Source: Planoprotostelium fungivorum
Taxonomy: Eukaryota; Evosea; Variosea; Cavosteliida; Cavosteliaceae
Assembly (NCBI GenBank): GCA_003024175.1
Contig: MDYQ01000419.1
Span: 153,899-217,898, forward strand
Direction: 5' to 3'
DNA length: 64,000 nt
Part shown: positions 12,106 through 23,003 of the stretch, in pieces
Layout: every line of letters starts with the position of its first letter
Numbering within the stretch: the first letter of the stretch is position 1
The notes under the pieces: generated by a model
The model's database searches: none
Told to the model about the DNA's origin: nothing
What the model saw: the letters and a program-made list of their open reading frames with translations, nothing else
Position numbers and translations under genes: made by a program

Positions 12106-13337
12106 TTATACAAACTTCAACTTTTTCGTTTTCGGTGCATCTTGTTTCTTTGTCAACTTCCTCTTGATGTCTTCTCTTCTCTGTGCTTCAGTTGGACTCT
12201 CCATGTCCTGATGAAGCGTCTGCGTCATCTCTTCAGATGATCTGTCCCCAAGTCAGAAGAGATGCTCACGATGATCACGCACCTGTCTGTTGGAGTCGTC
12301 GCGTTCAATTTCCTAACCGCATCAGGAGTCGTCTTGAATAGATCTTGTGTCGGTGATAAGTGACCCTTATCGAACGAAGGTGAATGTCCATCTCTGTCTG
12401 GAACCTAGTGTCCGGTGAGATGATGATGACGATCTTGATGATGACGGTGGCTATTGTTTTCTCACCTCCGGTTGAGTAGTAGCCTGGTGCTCAGTGAATT
12501 TCAAGTAGATCTCGCGGGAGATTTCATCGAGATTCAAGCGTGGAGTATCGTTCAGGGAGTCAACAAAAGTCTACACAGCATGAGGCATCATCTCCTCCTG
12601 CAATCTTTCACCTTCGATTGCATGCATCGAGCTGTGAATGTCCTCTCGTTTTCAAAAGTTCTCTTCTTTTTGTTATCCAAGATGTTGTGCTTGTTGATAA
12701 TGGGAAGTAAGGAGGTCAACAGGGTTCTCTGTCTCGAAAGTTCCGTGTTGATGACCAACAGGGGTGCAATCAGCTGATCTCGAATGACTTGAGACTGTTT
12801 CGTGGCAGCGGAACACCGAAAGAGCCAAGTGAAGAGATAAGAGGATATCTTTGAGCTGACGGACAGCTCTACTCCTTTGGTCTACAGGATCAGAATGATG
12901 ATGCGTGATGGATGCTCACCGTGGAATCCATGACGTAGCGAACGTCTTTACCCTGTGTGGTGAAGAAAGCCTGAAGTATGGAGCGAATTTGTGATGATGC
13001 AATCTCTAACTGCGCATTGTGTACCTGTTTCGAATTCAGTCTTCACTACACAGAGCTTCCTCACCTTATTATCTTCTTCTAAGGTCACATCATTCCCTCC
13101 ACACCACCAGACATCACACATGTCCGTGATAACGAGAGCGTATTGAGATACCTCGAAGATGGTTTTGATCAGATATTGCGTATCATCCAATACAAACGAA
13201 ACCCAAGGACGTGTGCTGACGGCACGGATGGCTGTCGCTTCATCTACATTAAAACTCAGACTCCTACTGGTCGTTCTCGAGATGATAGGAGTGACCGGTT
13301 CATCATCTTCTTGTGATAGGTGGAGACTGGGTTTCAT
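12106..13337 (-). CDS. NHEJ1: XLF/Cernunnos-like NHEJ factor
   Basis: ATG 13335-13337, stop TAA 12106-12108, about 300 residues in about seven exons. The N-terminal head has RPWVSFVLDDTQYLIKTIF and YALVITDMCDVWW, matching the 'W..l.......l.K......YALL.SDL..VW' strands of the XLF head domain. The next exons give YLFTWLFRCSAATKQSQVIR followed by LLVINTELSRQRTLLTSLLP, the position of the XLF helix that leads into the coiled-coil stalk. The tail is basic and ends KKLKFV, like the Ku-binding basic tail of XLF. Family role: bridges DNA ends with XRCC4-ligase IV. The call rests on pattern similarity. Its start lies 100 bp from the divergent endoglycoceramidase start, suggesting a shared promoter. 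Confidence 0.6.
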
Positions 13338-13437
13338 GCTGACCCCTCTTGAATTTGAAAAGTGGCTTTTTTGGCGGGAGGTAGAGTTGTATTCTCCAAT
13401 TTTCGCGACGTTTTGTGGATTGCAAACGAGGACGAAG
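13338..13437. promoter_or_regulatory. 100-bp divergent promoter region
   Basis: The starts of the XLF-like (-) and endoglycoceramidase (+) genes face away from each other across only 100 bp, so both promoters must lie here or inside the genes. No specific element was identified. Confidence 0.4.
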
Positions 13438-15830
13438 ATGATCAAGTCTGTCTCTTTACTGCTCGTAATCGTACTAGCTGCTTCAGCTCTCATTCAGGTG
13501 ATTCTGATGTTGACGAATCGTAATCCCTAATCTCACGCTGCATTTCAGGTAGACACGAAGCGAAGTCGTTACATCGATGAATTTGGAAGAGAGAGAATCT
13601 TTCACGGAATCAATGCAGTGTATCCTCTATAACATCCATCTTCCATCTCTTTCTCCTTAATTTTCAAGTGTGAAACAGGCACCATGGTATCCTGATCCTG
13701 AAGGTTTTGACCCAAACATGTCCCTGTCTGATGTCGATGCGGACAATCTTAGATCGTGGGGTTTCAACGTCGTCCGGTGAAGATCATGCTGAGGATGTCA
13801 TTCTGATCGAATAGATTGGGGATGATGTGGCCCGGAGTCGAACCAGAGAGGAAACAATACAATTACACCTATCTGGCGACAATGAAGAAGGTGCGTACAT
13901 GTCCTCCGTCACATCATCTGACCATCACCTGTCAGATCGTCGATAATCTGTACAGTCGAGGTATCTACACGATATTGGGTGAGTGTTTCCTCATCGCTCA
14001 CATCAAACGTGAATGAAATGAGATCAAATGAGTTGAAACGAAATACATATATAAACCATCGTTGACCCATCCAGACATGCATCAAGACGATTTCAACCGC
14101 AGATACTGTGGAGAAGGTAAGAGGGCCTCCACCATCGCGTGATGATCGTCATCTCATACTCGTCATAAGGTGTGCCCGACTGGGCCACTGTCCCCGGCGA
14201 ATACACTCTACCCTTTCCTCTCCCTATTGCAGCTGAGATGCAGACTGACCCCGTGACAAACTACCCCAACATCACGCAATGCCTGGAGGTGTGTAAGAGT
14301 TTCGAAGAAGGTATAAAGGATTTTTAGAGGAATTTCGCGGAGTACTACTTTGCCAATCAAGTGGCAGACGCATTCGAGAACTTGTACAAGAACGTGGGAG
14401 GGATACAAGATGATTTTATTGAATTCTGGGGCGTTGTTTCGGCTTATTTCAATGGAACGGAAGGTGTATTAGGCTACGAGCTGATCAACGAACCGGTGTG
14501 TCATCTCATCTGTTTATTCATTTTACGATGTCGATCGATTTATCTGTCGGTTTTATTTGTATTTATTGTTTTTTACTGACGTGACAAACAGTTCATGGGA
14601 GGTATGGAATCCCCGGTTTCCATCCGAATGAAACTGACTCGTTGTAGATTACATCTACAACCCCTCCGTCCTCTATCCAGAGTACACCGACGTCAAGTGA
14701 GTGCCAACACGAAATTTCAATGAAATCTCAGCGACTGACAGCTTCTTGATGCCTATGTACGAGAAGATCCATCAGAAGATCAGAATGAACGATGATACAA
14801 AGATCATTTTCTTCGAAAAGGCAGTGGTGGGATTTTTGTCGTAAATGTCGACGCTGAAATGTCGACAAGCTACCTGCGGCCAGTGGCTTCCGCGGCGGCC
14901 CGGGGGGTCCCGACTACAACGACAGACAAGCCTTCGCTTATCACATCTACTGTGGTCCAACATCCAGGGTACATTTTTTCTTCATTTCATTCTCATCGAT
15001 TTTATTGAGAGATGATGCAAAGATAGCATCAACTATGATTTCCATACGTCCCGAAAATTTGAATTTTCTACGTTGTGATGATGACAAAAATAGGACGGTA
15101 CACCCAGCTGGTTGAATGAGTGCGAAGCCCTCGATGGATTCTTCTACGACGAGATCGACATCGATCTCAATCGCACGAAATTAGCGGGTGAGCCGTACAG
15201 ACGAAAACGAATTTGGCTGAAACCTCATCAGGCTTCATGACCGAATTTGGAGCCGTCCCAGACAATGCAACCTCTATGGATTCGATCCGTTACTTGATGG
15301 AGGCGGCCGACGCAAGGGCACAGTCTTGGGCCTACTGGCAGCTCAAGTACTACAACGACATCACCACGTGAGTGACGTCATCGTGACGAATGATGACGTC
15401 ATCAGGGCTGGTTCCGGTGAATCACTGTACGATACCGAGGGAAAGATCGAGCCGAGGAAGGTGAAGGGGCAGGAGATTGTAACCATGTGGCTGACGTGAA
15501 AAAAGTTGAGGGAATTGACGAGAACTTTTGCTCCCGCAGTGCAAGGACAAGTGGAAAACATTCACTTCGATTCGTCCACTGGTATCTTCTCTTTACAATT
15601 CTTGTCGAACGGAGTGAGATCATGGCAACGATCGCGATCACGATGATGATGGAAATCAGAACATCACTCGACCCACGGAGATTTATCTGAACGAGGACAT
15701 CTATTATCCAAAGGGCTTCACCGTGGACGTCAAGCCCGGTGGAATCGTGAAGAGTGAAGGAAGGAACCGAATCCAGTTGATGATGAGAACGAGCGAACGA
15801 GTTTTGGTCAGGATCTCACCAAACCTCTGA
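13438..15830 (+). CDS. endoglycoceramidase (GH5)
   Basis: ATG 13438 begins a signal peptide (VSLLLVIVLAASALIQ). About 13 exons, stop TGA 15828-15830. Glycoside hydrolase family 5 features in order: DEFGRERIFHGINAV, the start of the TIM barrel; GMMWPGVEPER; YELINEP near 14476, holding the acid/base Glu; MTEFG near 15238, holding the nucleophile Glu; then a C-terminal beta domain with YAPAVQG...NIHFDSSTGIFSLQF. This order is typical of endoglycoceramidases and related ceramide glycanases, which cut the bond between oligosaccharide and ceramide. It is predicted to be secreted or lysosomal, plausibly used to digest prey lipids. Confidence 0.85.
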
Positions 15831-16632
15831 TAACTTGTGTGGATAAAATGATCTGAATGAACTTGACGATATGACCACAGTTACAAGATGATTTGGGTTG
15901 CAGTCAGTTATGAGACTATGAAAATAATATTGGACCAATCTGGATGACATGTTCGTGTCCATCGAAAACTCGGTCTATGATCACGATTACACACAGCGAG
16001 TCCTCCTCTGGATCAGAAAAAGAACGACTGGATGTCATTTCGCGAAGAACGGGACGCTCATTCCATGCTGTTTGAAGAGGAAGATGAGATGGCATGATGT
16101 CATACAATAGCCTACAGTGTCTATCCTACATGCCAGGATGTTATTCGATCACCGCTCCGTACCAAAATCAGAAAGCTGGTGGCTAACAGAGCGAATGGGT
16201 TGTTTGGTGTAGGTGCAAGCGCTTCATGTGATGTCTCATTCCTCCTCTTGAAATACCTCTTACATTCTATATTAGTTGGATTTTACTCCCAAAGACACTC
16301 TCGTCACTCAGAATCAACGATGAATCTCGCCCCTGATCTTCTCGCATCTGATTACAAAGATCTCATTCCCGAGACACTGTCCCCCTCTCTATTTCATACA
16401 ATTAGGGTAGTTGACTCATGGGAATCCTCCCTGGGTGGTCTCAGATGGAAGTGGTTTCTTCGGAGCAACGTAACAGTTCTACAACGATGTGGTAGTGGTT
16501 CTTATGAACATGCACGATCTAAGCCAGCTTCAGCGAATAACGTCTGAAACTCTTTCTACCCCCCTCTCACAGCGACAGCTTCCTCCTCCTCATTATAAAC
16601 ACGTTTCGATCACGAACACAACACACAAGCAA
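15831..16632. other. poorly resolved interval with small ORFs
   Basis: Two weak coding signals on the plus strand. Near 16020-16097 one frame reads NDWMSFREERDAHSMLF and an acidic end. At 16321-16547 an uninterrupted frame starts MNLAPDLLASDYKDLIPETL. Near 16471 another frame reads [19 protein letters not shown]. They could be exons of one short gene upstream of Rap1, but no consistent splice model was found and no domain is recognised. Confidence 0.3.
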
Positions 16633-17317
16633 ATGGTCAGAGAATACAAGTTTGTCGTCTTAGGCAATGGAGGAGTGAGTTCCTTCACTTCTCACCTTCT
16701 TAACATTCTCCAGGTTGGTAAGAGTGCCCTCACTGTGCGATACGTTCAGGAATTCTTTCTCGCTCGCTACGACCCAACCATCGAAGATTCATACACCAAG
16801 ACGACACACATCGATGGAGAGCAGATCGTGCTCGACATTTTAGGTGAGCGGATAGAACGTGGACGGACACGATCTGACAGGTCTTCTCAGACACCGCTGG
16901 AACAGAACAGTTCACCGCGATGAGAGATCTTTACTTGAGAAACGGTCACGGTTTCATACTGGTCTATTCCATCACTTCACAATCTTCGTTCAACGATCTG
17001 AGAGACATGCACGAGATGATCTTACGCGTGAAAGATATAGATCAGGTCAGTTCACACTCATCGTCGGTCGATCTGATGGACAGTAGGTCCCCCTGGTATT
17101 GTGTGGTAATAAATGTGACTTGGTGGATCAACGTGTCATCACTACGGAACAAGGTATCAGCATGGGGCAGCAGATGAAGGCCAGCTCTTATGAATCTTCG
17201 GCACTGAAGAACTTGCACGTGGAAGAACTGTTTGTTGATCTCGTCAGACAAGTGAATAGGACTCAACCAAAGAAGGAGATGGGGAAGAAGAAGACGAAAG
17301 GATGCTCGCTGTTATAA
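16633..17317 (+). CDS. rap1: Rap1-type Ras-family small GTPase
   Basis: ATG 16633, stop TAA 17315-17317, four exons, about 185 residues. G-box motifs: GNGGVGKS (P-loop, interrupted by an intron after the first GG), DPTIEDSY (effector loop identical to Ras/Rap), DTAGTEQF (switch II), GNKCDL and ESSALK. Thr follows DTAG where Ras has Gln61, the mark of Rap proteins. A polybasic KKKTKG stretch and CAAX box CSLL close the protein. A terminal Leu predicts geranylgeranylation and membrane attachment. In amoebae Rap1 controls adhesion, cytoskeleton and phagocytosis. Confidence 0.95.
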
Positions 17318-17454
17318 ATTTGTGTACATATCAATGACTAGTTTTGATACATTTCCAACTAAGAAATTCGATATAAATGATCGATCAGATGTGAATGTGA
17401 TTTCCCAATCATGGTGGGCATTGTTCACCAATTTTTCGGGCGCGTGACACATCT

Positions 17455-17527
17455 GCCCTGTTAGCTCAGTTGGAAGAGCGATAGCCTTCTAAGCTATAGG
17501 TCTTGGGTTCGAGCCCCAAATAGGGCG
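17455..17527 (+). tRNA. tRNA-Arg(UCU)
   Basis: A 73-nt cloverleaf: acceptor stem GCCCTGT pairs with ATAGGGC (one G-T), D-arm TTAGCTCAGTTGGAAGAGC, anticodon stem ATAGC/GCTAT around loop CTTCTAA (anticodon TCT), T-loop GGTTCGAGCCC, discriminator G. There is no intron. A copy lies on the other strand at 55765-55837. Confidence 0.95.
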
Positions 17528-17797
17528 ATCTCCTTTTGATGTCGTACACAACCACACACCGTCACAACGGCAGTACATCGAACGACATCTCATCTGCATC
17601 ACGATCATCACGTCTTCCATACTTTTCGATATTCCTTCACAGAAGTATAAAATTCGACAGAAAAGATCAAGCTTCATTTGTTCCACAGAAAGAATGCATG
17701 AGGGAATCCATCTCTGCCCTGGCGCTGGCGAGTATCTCCTTCTGTGTCTGTCTATATCTACAAAAAATGAGACGATTGTAGATACCATTCCGATCGA
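17528..17797. other. intergenic, nothing identified
   Basis: Between the tRNA and the end of the SET gene. Overlapping ORFs on both strands (one running through the tRNA) show no domain or coding-like character. Confidence 0.5.
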
Positions 17798-20062
17798 TCA
17801 CCTCTTGCACATCATCGTGTTGTGATCTTCCATGGGTGTCTCATCGTCATCTTCATCTTCATCATCTTCTAAACCTAACTCGGCTTCGATCTCGTCCAAT
17901 GTCATTTGCAATTGACACAGAGCTCTCTCTTCGTTCAACGGGTTTAATGGTCGGCTGTCATTCATCAGATCATCATGATCGTTGTCGTTGATGATGATCA
18001 TCGTCGGCGACATGTCATACCTGACGGGGTTGGGTGCATCTTCACTCTCTAATAGATCTAATTCTGAACTGTCTGCCACACACACTCGCAGTGCGCCCAT
18101 CAGACTCGGAGACAATTTACCTTCGCATCGTGTCACTCCCGTCATCGATCACATCGCGATCACATTGCGATCGCACGATCACATTGCGATCGCACGATCA
18201 CAGATCATCATCATCATCACGCTCACCTCTTCTCAGTATGTGGTCTAAGGATATTCCACGATGTGTCAACTGATTGATCTTACGCTCAGCATCGTCATCC
18301 AAAGGTACCGCGAAATGGATTCTCATGCGATCGTACTCGTTACCTCCTACTACTATCACGATGACGTCACGTGACTCATCTCACCGGTGGGTACGAAGCC
18401 GTAATTGAGGAGTAATTCTCTGCCGCTGTACGGGCCGTAAGAGACGGATAATTCCGTTCCCTTCTCGGTTTGGCACACGGTGCTGACGCGGAAGATCTGG
18501 GGAGGTGAGAGAGTGGAGTGGGGATGTCTCACCTTGTCGTCGTCTCTGGATGGATTGCCCTCTGAGGTGGTTGAGTTGATGTGCAGTGATGATGGAGATG
18601 ATGATGTGGTGATGAGCGGAAGAACGGACGATGGTGTGATCGTGTGATGATCGTGATCGTGTGATGCGATGATCATGATCGTGTGATGAGATGATCGATC
18701 ATATGAGGTAAGAGTAAAGGTAGGTGCTCACCTAATTGTGGTGAATTAGAAGTGTTCAACATATCTACAACGGGTAAGAGGCAGTTCAACAGTCTTCCTT
18801 CTCCAAAATCGATCGAAAATCCTCTGCTGTCAAAAATAGCCCTGTATTAGTTCGATCTACAACGTTGTAGATGAGCAAATCACCTCGCCCACAGTAAATC
18901 CTCGTACTGGAACGAATTGGCGGGAAACAATTTCGGATATTTTTCCGAGAGCGAGGGAAAAAGGGACTCGTGGTACTGATCCTATCAGTCACGACATCTC
19001 GTATGACATCTCCATTCGTCCTTATAGACCTAATGACACGTACCTGTCTCAGTGCTTCCTTTGCATCTAAGATCTCCATCATCAGCGGCAGCCCATCTAA
19101 GCTCATGAGATCGCTCAAGTTGTACACCAGAGCGATATTCGGGTCCTTCACCGAATGAATCATCGTTTGTCTACAACGTGCCACTCACCTGAGGCAGCGT
19201 TTCAAAGTAATGAAACCAGGTGGAATCTCTTCCCTTGTTTTTCTCCAAGAGGATGAAGAGGAGCAAGATCATGTCTTCGTGTGTACCCTCTGAAGAGAGC
19301 TCTTGGAAGAGTTGACCGTGTTCAGACTAAGAGGTGGTGAGTGGAGATGATGCAGCCTCTATACCTTCATGGCGGTCTCGATGTTGATGATGAGGTGATA
19401 AGGAAGTTGGAAGATGGAAGTATCTGAAAGCTGTATCAGATCACGTGGAAATGCTTGCATGTGTGTGATGGTGAAGATGATCACCTCTTTCAAGGTGGTC
19501 TGCAGAGAAGACACCTCTGCCGTGCTCGTCAAAGTTTGCAATCTTGAGCTGGACATCTCTTGGAACGACTCCGTTATTCCTTCCCCACTCCAATAATTGA
19601 TTGATCTTATCATCGTCCACGATCTCTCCTGAAGTTCCAATCTGATTCCATCAATCACCCAGACCTGTGTCATCTTCTCACTTTCTTCTGTGGGTTCCTC
19701 CTTATACACAATTCTTGCAATCGATCGAGGATCAATCGTTTCAGGGGTCCATCTGAATTGACATTCTTGTTCAGCCACTTCCAAACTCTCAACTCAGTGT
19801 CTGGTCTCATCTCATGAGAGAATGATTCGGCCGAATCAGGCTCAGAAAAGTAAATCTCTTCATCACTGGCCATGATGATGCGCAGTGAAGTCAAGAAGGG
19901 CAGTAGAGTTGGATCAGATGGGTTGGCATTGTCTTGACCGAACGCCAGAGGAGCAGGCACGTCGAGTGATCGAGGAAGAGACAGACCACCTAACATGGCA
20001 CTCTTCATAGCACCATTTTTGGGATCGATGACCATAGGATTGAAGGCGAGTTTGAGAGACAT
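17798..20062 (-). CDS. SET-domain methyltransferase (SETD3/SETD6/LSMT type)
   Basis: ATG 20060-20062, stop TGA 17798-17800, about ten exons, roughly 560 residues. After an N-terminal region of about 130 residues, the SET domain opens with LLEWGRNNGVV and HGRGVFSADHLERGD. It continues through the inserted I-SET helices (WFHYFETLP, LSDLMSLDGLPL), the core CLLPVVDMLNTS, and GTELSVSYGPYSGRELLLNY followed by GFVPT. A Rubis-subs-bind-type C-terminal helical domain (YDRMRIHFAVPLDD) and an acidic tail (DEDEDDDE) follow. Such enzymes methylate Lys or His on non-histone proteins. The usual N-H-S of the AdoMet pocket is N-T-S here. An intron near 18150-18200 carries a short tandem repeat. Confidence 0.85.
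18140..18200. repeat. short tandem repeat inside an intron
   Basis: Two near-perfect copies of gatcacattgcgatcgcac, plus a partial one, in an intron of the SET-domain gene. The repeat is rich in GATC and CGATCG palindromes. Confidence 0.7.
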
Positions 20063-20153
20063 GGTCTAAAGTTCCCAATGTTTGTGGAACATCTGATGAG
20101 CTCTCCCTCTACAACGAGAGTTACATCACATTGCAAGCTCTGGGTCGCTGGTT

Positions 20154-20798
20154 ATGGAGGTTGCAGGAGCAGTGACAGCGCAAAAAGAGACGACGACATC
20201 AGAGGTCAATGCACCCAACATCGATTTTGTTACATACACTGGAGAGCACCAATTGCCTCTCATCGTGGGTCTGATCGAGAAGGATCTGTCAGAGCCATAT
20301 TCCGTCTATACGTATCGATATTTTCTAAATAGCTGGCCTCATCTGTGTCTGCTGGTGATGATTCATACAATCCACATTTTCACTAAGATCGAACAGGCGA
20401 TGATCGAAGATAAATGTATAGGAGTCATCATATCAAAATCTGACTATCACAGAGGAATCTTGAGAGGTGACCCACCCCATGTCATTCGGTCATCTGATCA
20501 AAGACGTCACAGGTTATATCGCCATGTTGGCCGTAGATAAGACGTATCGAAAAGTCAAGATAGGCACGAAACTTGTTCTGAAGACCATCGAAGAGATGAA
20601 GAGTCACCACTGCGAGGAGGTTGGACATCCCATCACGTGACATGATGGATTGACCTCTATCAGGTCGTGCTCGAAACTGAGATCACGAACAAAGCAGCGT
20701 TGGGGCTATACGAGAACCTCGGCTTCTTAAGGGACAAGCGATTGAATCGATACTACATGAACGGAGTTGATGCCTTCCGACTCAAGCTCATGTTATAA
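20154..20798 (+). CDS. NAA30: N-alpha-acetyltransferase 30 (NatC catalytic subunit)
   Basis: ATG 20154, stop TAA 20796-20798, four exons, about 170 residues. The GNAT fold is visible as [16 protein letters not shown] (the NAA30/Mak3 substrate loop), [33 protein letters not shown] and [19 protein letters not shown]. It acetylates N-termini such as Met-Leu and Met-Ile co-translationally as part of NatC. The acetyl-CoA loop reads RKVKIGT where the family normally has R-x-x-G-I-G-T, so the first glycine is replaced by Lys. The rest of the fold is intact. Confidence 0.88.
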
Positions 20799-21066
20799 AG
20801 ATGTGGCCTTAACGCTTTTCTTCTTCCATATTCATGGACTCTTCATATTTATATGGATCATGCAATCACGCATGAGGCCCACAAGTTCCTCGTGCATACG
20901 GACCAATGGATCAGTCACGGAATAAAGATATACTGCTGCCACAGATGAACCTTTTCATCTTCGCACCTGTCAGGGGCAAATTTCTTCAAGTCTCTCATTC
21001 TAATATCGAGGGCGCAAGGAAGGTACGTCGCCCCCAGGTTCGACTTCATCATCAGCCAACACCGAC

Positions 21067-21463
21067 ATGGACATCCAACTCATTCTGGGTCACTCTGAAC
21101 AGGAGTACAAATTCACCGACTCCAAATTCCAATATTACAATCCATGCATGCTGCGTTCCAGAGGACGCACGGATCGAATCGAGAACATCATCAGGAAGAG
21201 CTCGTCGCTCGAGAGAACAGACAGAGCACAGAGAAGGTGGTTTTCGCTCTCCCAGAGAGAGGAACTCTGTGACATCTTCAAGATGAAACGCTATCCGACG
21301 CTGAAAGAGAGAGAAGAGATCGCAGAGAGACTGAAGACGAGTACGTTTCACAGTTGATCCATCATTCGACTGACACATCACAACAGCACAACGAAGAGTC
21401 CAGGTATGGTTTCAAAACCAACGAGCGCGTGATCCCAGCACAGGGGCCTCTATACAGCAATAA
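21067..21463 (+). CDS. homeodomain protein
   Basis: The model starts at ATG 21067 and stops at TAA 21461-21463, two exons, about 115 residues. The homeodomain is residues about 55-108: WFSLSQREELCDIFKMKRYP (helix 1), LKEREEIAERLKT (helix 2), and after an intron QRRVQVWFQNQRAR (helix 3 with the invariant W-F-x-N-x-R). The intron sits just before helix 3, a common place in homeobox genes. An upstream exon from ATG 20906 (MDQSRNKDILLPQMNLFIF) could add an N-terminus, but no frame-consistent join was found. It is a nuclear DNA-binding regulator by family; its targets are unknown. Confidence 0.8.
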
Positions 21464-21735
21464 ATATAGAATGTACAGGAAGAAACAGTTGTCTTCATCT
21501 TCTTCAAATAGAACGAGCGCCATCTGATGACGAGCAACGAAGTATCCCAGATCCCAAGGCTTCGCTCATTTTGGGTGGTGTGATCCACTTCTGATGGGAT
21601 CAAAGCTTAAGGTTCGTGTTAATCCTCTTTCAATGATTTGCAGGTCAATCATGGGTTGACCGTTCAACGATATCGTACTACAACGGGCCACGACAAATTT
21701 CTCGTTCTTGCGGGCAGGGTCCGGCTTTCTCATCC

Positions 21736-22814
21736 ATGCCGAAGCGAGAAACTACACGACTGATCTCTAAGCAGAGACCTCCACCGGTGACTCTCTATGG
21801 AACTTTGCACTGGGTTCTAGTGGGTCTCACGGTGGCCATTATGACGCTCATCTTTGTGAGATCGCTCAGATGTCGTCATAATAAGAGACTGATGTTCTTT
21901 TTAGCTGGGAACAGTTGTCGTGATGGTGGCGACGGTAGTCCAATCTTCATTTCCCAATGTGGCCTCTGTCTTTACTTCTAGCGAGCACTTTGCCTACAAT
22001 AATCCAGGCACCAAATGCACAAACTTACCCTGGCCCAGTCGTTTTCGATCCAACAGCAACACATCGAAAGACGATCCATACAGGTAAGATGTCCGAGGCC
22101 TCCGGTAACGTCTGATCGCTTCAGATATTCGTATTGTCCATGGCCGGGAGGTGTGACCATCTGGAGGTACATCTGCAACGTGATTACCATATTTGGCCTC
22201 CTGTCCTTCTGCGGCATATTAGCTCGACGATCTGCGGCTGACGAGTCCGCCAACATCTGGCAGAATCCAAGGAGAGTGCTCAAGCTGATATCCTTTCATT
22301 CCATTACAATATCATTCGATGTTCCTTGACCCGAATCACTTGATGATTCCCATCATCTTTTTCATGCTCTTGTGGCTGGCTCAGATCATACTGGACGGTC
22401 ACATTCTACGGCTGGCCAGCAACGATTGCATAGGACAACAACAGACGCTTAATGTCAAATGTGACATGGTCGTGTTCGTCCTCATGATTCTCTTGGACTT
22501 GACCATGTTCCTCCTCTTCGTAAGACATACCTCTATCACCTCCACCGCATCATGCCTCACTCATCATCACAACCGCTAACATGAGACAGGCTGCTCTATT
22601 GGGCGTAGTCATTCTGAGGAGAAAGAGAGTGTTTGACGATCACAATCAATTGGACGTGGAGAGAAGTTTTCCCATCAGCAAGAGGAAACCCACCATGAAC
22701 GGATCCAACAGTGAGTGATGGAAAGATGAGAAGATGATCTGACGGTCAACAGAAGATAAGAAGGACGGGAAGAAGAAAAAGAAGTCCAAGTTTGATAAAT
22801 ACGTGCGGAAGTGA
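21736..22814 (+). CDS. four-span membrane protein, unknown family
   Basis: ATG 21736, stop TGA 22812-22814, about six exons, about 310 residues. Predicted spans: LHWVLVGLTVAIMTLIF, YICNVITIFGLLSFCGIL, HLMIPIIFFMLLWLAQIIL and MVVFVLMILLDLTMFLLF continuing into ALLGVVIL. The first lumenal loop holds Cys residues (KCTNLPWP, YSYCPWPGG). The cytoplasmic tail is strongly basic (KKDGKKKKKSKFDKY). Tetraspan-like in layout, but no family signature was recognised. A one-base frame change near 22310 was not explained by a GT-AG intron and may be an assembly indel. It is convergent with the seven-span gene next to it. Confidence 0.55.
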
Positions 22815-23003
22815 TGAGCGGTGGAGATCATGTGATGATCGTGATGACACGAACCAATGATCACCCGGAGCGAAGTGATGGTGATGCAGATGATGGTTGA
22901 TGATCTGAGTTGATGACGACATCGAATAGTCTCGTTGATGATTACCACTAATGTCTGCAAGAATGATCTTCGATGCAATACTTTATACATATGCACATGT
23001 TTT

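Noticed and set aside
18140-18200. CRISPR-like or satellite repeat
   Set aside because: Only two full copies of a 19-bp unit inside a eukaryotic intron, with no spacers.
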